Shown here: one piece after another, positions 35,689-47,600 of the stretch
How positions within the stretch are numbered: position 1 is the stretch's first letter
Layout: each line of letters opens with the position of its first letter
Origin: Arenicola marina
Lineage: Eukaryota; Annelida; Polychaeta; Arenicolidae
Assembly: GCA_964019135.1 (NCBI GenBank)
Contig: OZ025248.1
Location: forward strand, 11,043,574 to 11,107,573
Reading direction: 5' to 3'
DNA: 64,000 nt
Position numbers and translations under genes: made by a program
The notes under the pieces: generated by a model
Databases searched by the model: none
Told to the model about the DNA's origin: nothing
The model's input: the letters and a program-made list of their open reading frames with translations, nothing else

Positions 35689-38600
35689 GGGATGCTTCAA
35701 GTGTCATGACCAGTCAGAAGACAACAGAAATGTAGCCTGGAAAGTTCAGGCAAAGGGATGTGATTGGCGGCTGTTGAATAATCGCTGCTTGATAAAGGTG
35801 TCAACATGGTGCAGTGGATGAATACTTATAACAATGAGAGTATCATTGATGTCATTCAGAAAGAGCTGCCACAGTCTACATTCGCATTGCTTTTGATCTC
35901 ATTGCTGCTGGCCATCGTATGGGTTGTCTACCTTACTTACTACAACTCACGAACCCTTGGTTTGATATTGACAGCCATTATCAACCGCTTTGTCAAGTAT
36001 GGACATGTCAAAGTTGGTAGGTATGCCTTTGGTATAATTCTACAATGTAGATCTTAGTTATGTTTCATTGCAAAAAAACTAGATTTTCGGAAAAAAAGCT
36101 ATTTACAAATGATTACTGGTAGCTGAGAATATCTTGCCCTGCATGACTGCTTCTGAACTTGGTCTGCAGTGTTACAATTAATTAGCCCTATACTATGTTT
36201 TATGTATCTGGGCATGAACTTTATATTTAGAGCTTTGCACTTTTATCTTTTGCAGGTTCCTTCAGCTTCTCTGTGCTGGCTGGTAAGATTATGTTCCGCG
36301 ATGTTCATCTGGTCACTGAGGACTACTCCCTGAGGATTCAGCTCGGACTGGCGATATTCAGATGGTGGAGACCCCTCACCAGCAAGGAAATTCATGAAGG
36401 TATGGTCAACTTGTCAATTGTCATCAGTTGTATCGCCATATTCTGCATTATGGATCTGTATGTAATTACCCCGGTAGATACTGTGAATTTTATAGAATGT
36501 TGTAAAATGACTATGGCTACTATGGAATACAAGTTTAGTATGCTTTGAGGCTTTATAACGGTTATAACATGTATTGCCTTTTGAATAGTTTTACATGAAC
36601 TGTTTTTATTACAGATTTATCACTGTCGGAAACTAGAGTGTCGGTGGAGTTAGACAGCTTTGAGCTTCACGTCTACAACCGATCAGCTAGCTATGCCAGG
36701 TTGGAAAAACTGTTTGGATTGAGTGAACTCATGCTTCCTCCTGAAATTAAGGAAGTGAGAAAGAAAAGGTGAGATTTTGAAGTTAGATTTGTTTTTTCCG
36801 TTGTACATAACGTTCAGTACCGAGTAGTTATTTTGCGTTCTACGTTAGAGGTATTAACGTGGTTGATATGACACAGAGCTGTTTGAGGGATTGAGGGTGG
36901 TAAGTCATAACGAGGGTGGGTTCATTGTACATCCAGATGCAGATAATATTGTGAACAGCGGTACAACAGGTTCCCAAACGCATTAGCATTTAAGATACAG
37001 ACACTTCTCATATGAACAGCACCGGTGTATCCTTATATTGTTATACGGGCACTCCTTATATAAACAGCACCGGTATATCCTTATATTGTTATACGGGCAC
37101 TCCTTATATAAACAGCACCGGTATATCCTTATATTGTTATGCGGGCACTTCTTATATAAACTGCACCGGTATATCCTTATATTGTTATACGGGCACTCCT
37201 TATATAAACAGCACCGGTATATCCTTATATTGTTATACGGGCACTCCTTATATAAACAGCACCGGTGTATCCTTATATTGTTATACGGGCACTCCTCATA
37301 TGAACAGCACCGGTATATCCTTTTATGGTTGTAATACATGGAGTTAGTTCTATCATGTTTTACAGCTTTGGAAGGAAAGCAAAAGAGAAAGACAAGAGTC
37401 CTACACAGAAGAGAGACAGTCGCTGGCAATGGAGAGATCTCGTTCCTGTCATCAAAGTGGAGATCTCGTCGGTGGGTTTACATTTGAGCCCCGACCCGAG
37501 GAATGACGGGCCGCCGGCGTCCTGTGGTCAATATATTGAAAGGACGTATTTACTTCTACTTTACATGGCGGCCGCCTCGATAGCTCAGTGGGTTAGAGCG
37601 CTCGCCTTGAGTGCTCTCACCACCTGAGAGTCTAACGATCGTGGATCGGTGGTTCGCGCCCTCCTGTGGCCGTGTTTATGTGGTCGCAGGATAAAGATCC
37701 CATGTCCTTCTTCGCAAAGAGTTTAGGTTACCCCCGGGGACATGGCTCCATTCTCCCTTCCTTCTCCCATTGACGCGATATGACCAAAAGTGGTTAAGCG
37801 TTCTGAATATACAACCAACGAACCAATCTACTTCACATCTTTTCAATCCCCGATTAAATAATTACGAATGTCAGTGAGCGAAAAAGTTGAAGCAACAAAA
37901 TGATCTTAATCTTTCCCGAGTGAAAAATATGAGCGATAAAACCAACTTAATACAGTAATCTCAGTGCTTATAGATAGATATATTGATAAAAGAATGTAGG
38001 GGGGTGGGTTTGCTGCTGAGGACATTTTGCCTTTGGGTTATAAAAATGGACTGGAAAATTATGGCTATGTAAACACATGGATGGCTAGGTATGTGAAATG
38101 TTCCGGAGTTTCTAATATTAATATTGTCAGCAACATGGTCACTCTATCCCAATCGATGTTGTCTTAACCTTGTATAGCAGTAACCAAACTAGACATAATG
38201 ATTTGCTGAGTAATGTTCAGAAACGGAATGCAATACTTCTCTAACTACCAGCGCAGCTTTAAATTACTGGACGGCTCTGTGCGTTATTAATCCATTACCA
38301 GTACTTCTTGCCCATGCTATGGATTTCTTAGCACTTGTGTAAAGGCAGATCTCACCTTCTCCCCCAATATTACAATACTATGTGTGTACGTGTACCGGTA
38401 ATCTAGCAGTCTGCATTGAAATTACTTCTTTTTCTCGCTTTTTCAGGGAAGAATAGCATTTGGAAATTACTTGGTTCCTACCACGGTATCTATCAACTTC
38501 GGGGATGCTAACTTTCTGTACACGACGAAAAAGGCTTCGACCTTGTCTGACCAGTTCATGCACGTGGTCAAGGCACGGGCGGACAACCTGAGGGTAGTCT

Positions 38601-41600
38601 TGGTGGAGAGCCCAAAATACAAGGGCCATCGCGATGAGTAAGTAGCTGATTAATTTATATATATCTCTTATAAGAAAACCAATTAGCGTTAATTATCATT
38701 ATCAGGAATAAAACGTTTTTTCATGTTTCTATGTTTAATAGTTGGCCTACACACTGATTAACGGAACAAGCTTCTGAACACTGATCCAAGAATATTGATC
38801 CGTTTTGTCTTCTTATCGACTTTCGATTGCCTCGATGTTAAATTGCTGCAAAGCGCTGGGTTATGTTTAAGGCAAGCTTTTCGTATTATTTCAGACCACC
38901 TCGATTCATGGGAGATGGATTTGTGGTGCTACAGAGTCAACACGTGCAAGTTTACTACTACCAAGACGAAGCAGGTATTGCCCGATAGAATGCATATGCC
39001 CCAACATGTACCATACATGCTTTCTTGTTTTTCTGCCATTGCAAAATAAAACCGCTGCATGTCTGGCACAAGGTGAATTAACTGGCCCTAATGTTCTCTA
39101 TTGGTGGTTTCAAAGTTCACTTGGATGATCGTGCCGTATTTTTAGTCTTTCACTAGTATATTACATATATAAGTAGGCCGACATGAATTTGTAGAACCAA
39201 AACAACTTGTGCAATTACTGGGCAAAGACTGAACATTTCTCTGTTGAAGACAATTGAGCGAGCCGGTCGTTCTTCCATGTAAGGGCGAACCATTGTTTCA
39301 GCATAGCTCACGTATTACTCACGCCTAACTTTTACTACAATAATGCATTTCCCGTCCCTTTTGTGTACCAAATCCCACTGAATAAACTTGTGTTATTCCA
39401 CCGCTGTTGTTAATTATTCTATATACTATTATTATCGAAGATATATATAAATGATATATTTGTGATTATTGGTATGTCCTATCCTATTTATGCAGGACTG
39501 GTCCCATATGAACCGGAGGTTGTACAGTTGGCCAATGGAGACATTCTGTATGTTAATCGCACTTGGCCGAGCTGGGGGATGGAAGTCAAGTGCTACAAGG
39601 CGACCGACATCAGCTATGGACCGTGGGCAGACAGACAAAGGTTCGTAATGTCGGATTTTTTTAAGTAGGTTAAAGTTCTCCCGTCCCCAGGAGTCTATTC
39701 CAGCTTCAATTCTCTTAAGTATGGCGTTGAATTTTAAATCTATTTTATGATATACACATATTTAACTTATAATATAGATAGCATTCTTCAGATGTAAATT
39801 ATGCATTAATGCATTAATAAGTCGACGCTACAAATGCTTTCTAAGAAGAGGCGAAACTTAACTGATATATACGTTATTTTGCAGAGAATTCCTGTGGAAG
39901 TTCTTTTTTCCACAAGACTACAAGACTATGGAGCCCACGAGGCTTCCAGAGCCCGGAGAGGTGCGGATACCCAAGAACTTTGACTTCAAGATGAGCATAC
40001 AGAATGACGCCACGCTGGATATTCTGTTCACCAAGAACAAGGTTTGTTCTCCCCAATCTGTTCACCAAGAACAAGGTTTGTTCTCCCCAGTCTGTTCACC
40101 AGGAACAAGGTTTGTTCTCCCCAGTCTGTTCACCAAGAACGAGGTTTGTTCTCTCCAGTCTGTTCACCAAGAACGAGGTTTGTTCTCCCCAGTCTGTTCA
40201 CCAAGAACAAGGTTTGTTCTCCCCAGTCTGTTCACCAAGAACAAGGTTTTTTCTCCCCAGTCTGTTCACCGAGAACAAGGTTTGTTCTCCCCAGTCTGTT
40301 CACCAAGAACGAGGTTTGTTCTCCCCAGTCTGTTCAACAAGGACAAGGTTTGTTCTCCCCAATCTGTTCAACCGGAAAATGGTTTGTTCTCCCCAGTCTG
40401 TTCAACAAGAACGAGGTTTGTTCTCCCCAATCTGTTCAACCGGAAAAAGGTTTGTTCTCCCCAGTCTGTTCACCAAGAACAAGGTTTGTTCTCCCCGGTC
40501 TGTTCACCAAGAACAAGGTTTGTTCTCCCCAATCTGTTCACCAAGAACAAGGTTTGTTCTCCCCAGTCTGTTCAACAAGAACGAGGTTTGTTCTCCCCAG
40601 TCTGTTCACCAAGAACAAGGTTTGTTCTCCCCAGTCTGTTCACCAAGAACAAGGTTTGTTCTCTCCAGTCTGTTCACCAAGAACAAGGTTTGTTCTCCCC
40701 AGTCTGTTCACCAAGAACGAGGTTTGTTCTGCCCGGTCTGTTCACCAAGAACACGGTTTGTCCTCCCCAGTCTGTTCACCAAGAACAAGGTTTGTTCTCC
40801 CCAGTCTGTTCACCAAGAACAAGGTTTGTTCTCTCCAGTCTGTTCACCAAGAACGAGGTTTGTTCTCCCCAGTCTGTTCACCAAGAACGAGGTTTGTTCT
40901 CCCCAATCTGTTCACCAAGAACGAGGTTTGTTCTCCCCAGTCTGTTCACCAAGAACAAGCTTTGTTCTCTCCAGTCTGTTCACCAAGAACGAGGTTTGTT
41001 CTCCCTAGTCTGTTCACCAAGAACAAGGTTTGTTCTCCCCAGTCTGTTCACCAAGAACGAGGTTTGTTCTCCCCAATCTGTTCACCAAGAACAAGGTTTG
41101 TTCTCCCCAGTCTGTTCACCAAGAACGAGGTTTGTTCTCCCCAATCTGTTCACCAAGAACGAGGTTTGTTCTCCCCAGTCTGTTCGCCAGGAACGAGGTT
41201 TGTTCTCCCCAGTCTGTTCACCAAGAACAAGGTTTGTTCTCCCCAATCTGTTCACCAAGAACAAGGTTTGTTCTCCCCAATCTGTTCACCAGGAACGAGG
41301 TTTGTTCTCTCCAGTCTGTTCACCAAGAACGAGGTTTGTTCTCCCCAATCTGTTCACCAAGAACGAGGTTTGTTCTCCCCAGTCTGTTCACCAAGAACAA
41401 GGTTTGTTCTCTCCAGTCTGTTCACCAAGAACGAGGTTTGTTCTCCCCAGTCTGTTCACCAAGAACAAGGTTTGTTCTCCCCAGTCTGTTCACCAAGAAC
41501 GAGGTTTGTTCTCCCCGATCTGTTCACCAAGAACAAGGTTTGTTCTCTCCAGTCTGTTCACCAAGAACGAGGTTTGTTCTCCCCAGTCTGTTCACCAAGA

Positions 41601-44600
41601 ACAAGGTTTGTTCTCCCCAGTCTGTTCACCAAGAACGAGGTTTGTTCTCCCCAATCTGTTCACCAAGAACAAGGTTTGTTCTCCCCAGTCTGTTCACCAA
41701 GAACGAGGTTTGTTCTCCCCAATCTGTTCACCAAGAACGAGGTTTGTTCTCCCCAGTCTGTTCACCAGGAACGAGGTTTGTTCTCCCCAGTCTGTTCACC
41801 AAGAACACGGTTTGTTCTCTCCAGTCTGTTCACCAAGAACGAGGTTTGTTCTCCCCAGTCTGTTCACCAGGAACGAGGTTTGTTCTCCCCAGTCTGTTCA
41901 CCAGGAACGAGGTTTGTTCTCCCCAGTCTGTTCACCAAGAACACGGTTTGTCCTCCCCAGTCTGTTCACCAAGAACAAGGTTTGTTCTCTCCAGTCTGTT
42001 CACCAAGAACGAGGTTTGTTCTCTCCAGTCTGTTCACCAAGAACAAGGTTTGTTCTCCCCAATCTGTTCACCAAGAACAAGGTTTGTTCTCTCCAGTCTG
42101 TTCACCAAGAACGAGGTTTGTTCTCTCCAGTCTGTTCACCAAGAACGAGGTTTGTTCTCTCCAGTCTGTTCACCAAGAACGAGGTTTGTTCTCCCCAGTC
42201 TGTTCACCAAGAACAAGGTTTGTTCTCCCCAGTCTGTTCACCAGGAACGAGGTTTGTTCTCCCCAATCTGTTCACCAAGAACAAGGTTTGTTCTCCCCAG
42301 TCTGTTCACCAAGAACGAGGTTTGTTCTCCCCAATCTGTTCACCAAGAACGAGGTTTGTTCTCCCCAGTCTGTTCACCAGGAACGAGGTTTGTTCTCCCC
42401 AGTCTGTTCACCAAGAACACGGTTTGTTCTCTCCAGTCTGTTCACCAAGAACGAGGTTTGTTCTCCCCAGTCTGTTCACCAGGAACGAGGTTTGTTCTCT
42501 CCAGTCTGTTCACCAAGAACACGGTTTGTCCTCCCCAGTCTGTTCACCAAGAACGAGGTTTGTTCTCCCCAATCTGTTCACCAAGAACAAGGTTTGTTCT
42601 CCCCAGTCTGTTCACCAAGAACGAGGTTTGTTCTCCCCAATCTGTTCACCAAGAACGAGGTTGTTCTCCCCAGTCTGTTCACCAAGAACAAGGTTTGTTC
42701 TCCCCAATCTGTTCACCAAGAACAAGGTTTGTTCTCCCCAGTCTGTTCACCAAGAACAAGGTTTGTTCTCCCCAGTCTGTTCACCAAGAACGAGGTTTGT
42801 TCTCTCCAGTCTGTTCACCAAGAACGAGGTTTGTTCTCCCCAGTCTGTTCACCAAGAACAAGGTTTGTTCTCCCCAATCTGTTCACCAAGAACAAGGTTT
42901 GTTCTCCCCAGTCTGTTCACCAAGAACCAGGTTTGTTCTCCCCAGTCTGTTCACCAAGAACGAGGTTTGTTCTCTCCAGTCTGTTCACCAAGAACGAGGT
43001 TTGTTCTCCCCAGTCTGTTCACCAAGAACAAGGTTTGTTCTCCCCAATCTGTTCACCAAGAACAAGGTTTGTTCTCCCCAGTCTGTTCACCAAGAACAAG
43101 GTTTGTTCTCCCCAGTCTGTTCACCAAGAACGAGGTTTGTTCTCTCCAGTCTGTTCACCAAGAACGAGGTTTGTTCTCCCCAGTCTGTTCACCAAGAACA
43201 AGGTTTGTTCTCCCCAATCTGTTCACCAAGAACAAGGTTTGTTCTCCCCAGTCTGTTCACCAAGAACGAGGTTTGTTCTCCCCAATCTGTTCACCAAGAA
43301 CAAGGTTTGTTCTCCCCAGTCTGTTCACCAAGAACAAGGTTTGTTCTCCCCAGTCTGTTCACCAAGAACGAGGTTTGTTCTCCCCAATCTGTTCACCAAG
43401 AACGAGGTTTGTTCTCCCCAGTCTGTTCACCAAGAACGAGGTTTGTTCTCCCCAGTCTGTTCACCAAGAACAAGCTTTGTTCTCCCCAGTCTGTTTACCA
43501 AGAACAAGGTTTGTTCTCCCCGGTCTGTTCACCAAGAACAAGGTTTGTTCTCCCCGGTCTGTTCACCAAGAACAAGGTTTGTTCTCCCCAGTCTGTTTAC
43601 CAAGAACAAGGTTTGTTCTCCCCGGTCTGTTTACCAAGAACAAGGTTTGTTCTCCCCGGTCTGTTCACCAAGAACAAGGTTTGTTCTCCCCGGTCTGTTC
43701 ACCAAGAACAAGGTTTGTTCTCCCCAATCTGTTCACCAGGAACGAGGTTTGTTCTCTCCAGTCTGTTCACCAAGAACGAGGTTTGTTCTCCCCAATCTGT
43801 TCACCAAGAACGAGGTTTGTTCTCCCCAGTCTGTTCACCAAGAACAAGGTTTGTTCTCTCCAGTCTGTTCACCAAGAACGAGGTTTGTTCTCCCCAGTCT
43901 GTTCACCAAGAACAAGGTTTGTTCTCCCCAGTCTGTTCACCAAGAACGAGGTTTGTTCTCCCCGATCTGTTCACCAAGAACAAGGTTTGTTCTCTCCAGT
44001 CTGTTCACCAAGAACGAGGTTTGTTCTCCCCAGTCTGTTCACCAAGAACAAGGTTTGTTCTCCCCAGTCTGTTCACCAAGAACGAGGTTTGTTCTCCCCA
44101 ATCTGTTCACCAAGAACAAGGTTTGTTCTCCCCAGTCTGTTCACCAAGAACGAGGTTTGTTCTCCCCAATCTGTTCACCAAGAACGAGGTTTGTTCTCCC
44201 CAGTCTGTTCACCAGGAACGAGGTTTGTTCTCCCCAGTCTGTTCACCAAGAACACGGTTTGTTCTCTCCAGTCTGTTCACCAAGAACGAGGTTTGTTCTC
44301 CCCAGTCTGTTCACCAGGAACGAGGTTTGTTCTCCCCAGTCTGTTCACCAAGAACGAGGTTTGTTCTCCCCAGTCTGTTCACCAAGAACACGGTTTGTCC
44401 TCCCCAGTCTGTTCACCAAGAACAAGGTTTGTTCTCTCCAGTCTGTTCACCAAGAACGAGGTTTGTTCTCTCCAGTCTGTTCACCAAGAACAAGGTTTGT
44501 TCTCCCCAATCTGTTCACCAAGAACAAGGTTTGTTCTCTCCAGTCTGTTCACCAAGAACGAGGTTTGTTCTCTCCAGTCTGTTCACCAAGAACGAGGTTT

Positions 44601-47600
44601 GTTCTCTCCAGTCTGTTCACCAAGAACGAGGTTTGTTCTCTCCAGTCTGTTCACCAAGAACGAGGTTTGTTCTCCCCAGTCTGTTCACCAAGAACAAGGT
44701 TTGTTCTCCCCAGTCTGTTCACCAGGAACGAGGTTTGTTCTCCCCAATCTGTTCACCAAGAACAAGGTTTGTTCTCCCCAGTCTGTTCACCAAGAACGAG
44801 GTTTGTTCTCCCCAATCTGTTCACCAAGAACGAGGTTTGTTCTCCCCAGTCTGTTCACCAGGAACGAGGTTTGTTCTCCCCAGTCTGTTCACCAAGAACA
44901 CGGTTTGTTCTCTCCAGTCTGTTCACCAAGAACGAGGTTTGTTCTCCCCAGTCTGTTCACCAGGAACGAGGTTTGTTCTCTCCAGTCTGTTCACCAAGAA
45001 CACGGTTTGTCCTCCCCAGTCTGTTCACCAAGAACGAGGTTTGTTCTCCCCAATCTGTTCACCAAGAACAAGGTTTGTTCTCCCCAGTCTGTTCACCAAG
45101 AACGAGGTTTGTTCTCCCCAATCTGTTCACCAAGAACGAGGTTGTTCTCCCCAGTCTGTTCACCAAGAACAAGGTTTGTTCTCCCCAATCTGTTCACCAA
45201 GAACAAGGTTTGTTCTCCCCAGTCTGTTCACCAAGAACAAGGTTTGTTCTCCCCAGTCTGTTCACCAAGAACGAGGTTTGTTCTCTCCAGTCTGTTCACC
45301 AAGAACGAGGTTTGTTCTCCCCAGTCTGTTCACCAAGAACAAGGTTTGTTCTCCCCAATCTGTTCACCAAGAACAAGGTTTGTTCTCCCCAGTCTGTTCA
45401 CCAAGAACCAGGTTTGTTCTCCCCAGTCTGTTCACCAAGAACGAGGTTTGTTCTCTCCAGTCTGTTCACCAAGAACGAGGTTTGTTCTCCCCAGTCTGTT
45501 CACCAAGAACAAGGTTTGTTCTCCCCAATCTGTTCACCAAGAACAAGGTTTGTTCTCCCCAGTCTGTTCACCAAGAACAAGGTTTGTTCTCCCCAGTCTG
45601 TTCACCAAGATCGAGGTTTGTTCTCTCCAGTCTGTTCACCAAGAACGAGGTTTGTTCTCCCCAGTCTGTTCACCAAGAACAAGGTTTGTTCTCCCCAATC
45701 TGTTCACCAAGAACAAGGTTTGTTCTCCCCAGTCTGTTCACCAAGAACGAGGTTTGTTCTCCCCAATCTGTTCACCAAGAACAAGGTTTGTTCTCCCCAG
45801 TCTGTTCACCAAGAACAAGGTTTGTTCTCCCCAGTCTGTTCACCAAGAACGAGGTTTGTTCTCCCCAATCTGTTCACCAAGAACGAGGTTTGTTCTCCCC
45901 AGTCTGTTCACCAAGAACGAGGTTTGTTCTCCCCAGTCTGTTCACCAAGAACAAGGTTTGTTCTCCCCAGTCTGTTTACCAAGAACAAGGTTTGTTCTCC
46001 CCGGTCTGTTCACCAAGAACAAGGTTTGTTCTCCCCGGTCTGTTCACCAAGAACAAGGTTTGTTCTCCCCAGTCTGTTTACCAAGAACAAGGTTTGTTCT
46101 CCCCGGTCTGTTTACCAAGAACAAGGTTTGTTCTCCCCGGTCTGTTCACCAAGAACAAGGTTTGTTCTCCCCGGTCTGTTCACCAAGAACAAGGTTTGTT
46201 CTCCCCAGTCTGTTCACCAGGAACAACATCTGTTCTTGTCGTAAGGGGCAGCAAACCGATCTTCAGTATTTATACCGGCATAAATGTACTTTACCCTATT
46301 CAACCTTTACTCGAGTATTGATGGCGTAGTCATATGTAACTTGCTTGCTCTAGTGTTGCCGTAGAATGCTGAGTCATTGATCCTTACGTGTGAAGTCATT
46401 GTGTCTCGGCTTGACCAAGTGATGTATTACTGTCCCAGGAGACGCAGGCGATCCACATGATCTGCAAGAAGGGGTCGTACCTGGACTTCAACGTACCCTG
46501 GATTACCGAGGAGCTTGGCTACGTCACCAAGATCAACATGCAGATGATGCACCTGGATGCGACGACCAGCTTGGCCTTCCGGTCGCTGCTCGACTGCGAG
46601 ACGCTGGAGGTACGTCACTCGGGGGGGGGGGTTGGGGGGCGGGGGGGGGGTATATATAACTATGTCACCAAAGCCAAGGAAGCATAATGATCATTTATAT
46701 TTACAAACCTTAAAATATATCTGCCTGTATATGAAAGTTTTTTCGTTAAGCATCTTGCAAAAGAAGAACCTGAATATGAACATGACGTTGATATTAGTTT
46801 GGCCTTCGTATTGCATAAACACCGCTATTTACTGTTGCTCAGGTTGACGTGTTGGTGAAGTACCCGCCGCACTGGAACGACCTGCAGGACTGGCGGATCG
46901 ACGTGCGGGCGAGCAAGGCCTCGGCCAACCTCATCTACCACCACAAACACTTCTTCGTGGGTCAGTCACCCAGCATGGCCAGTACTGACACTGTATTGAC
47001 ATGGTGTACTGACACTGTATTGACATGGTGTACTGACACTGTATTGACATGGTGTACTGACACTGTATTGACATGGTGTACTGACACTGTATTGACATGG
47101 TGTACTGACACTGTATTGACATGGTGTACTGACACTGTATTGACATGGTGTACTGACACTGTATTGACATGGTGTACTGACACTGTATTGACATGGTGTG
47201 CTGGCACTGTATTGACATGGTGTACTGGCACTGTATTGACATGGTGTACTGACACTGTATTGACATGGTGTACTGACACTGTATTGACATGGTGTACTGA
47301 CACTGTATTGACATGGTGTACTGACACTGTATTGACACTTGGTATTGATATTGTGTATTGATATTGAGTATTGACATGTATTGATACTATATTGACATGG
47401 TGTACTGACACTGCATTAACATGGTGTGCTGACACTGTATTGACATGATGTACTGACACTGTATTGACATGGTGTGCTGGCACTGTATTGACATGGTGTA
47501 CTGACACTGTATTGACATGGTGTACTGACACTGTATTGACATGGTGTACTGACACTGTATTGACATGGTGTGCTGGCACTGTATTGACATGGTGTGCTGG

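Noticed and set aside
39928-46329. A 2133-codon plus-strand open frame rich in VCSPQSVHQ and LFTKNK
   Set aside because: It is exon 8 read on into the 34-bp array. Exon 9 continues the conserved BLTP1 protein after a normal acceptor, so the array is intronic.
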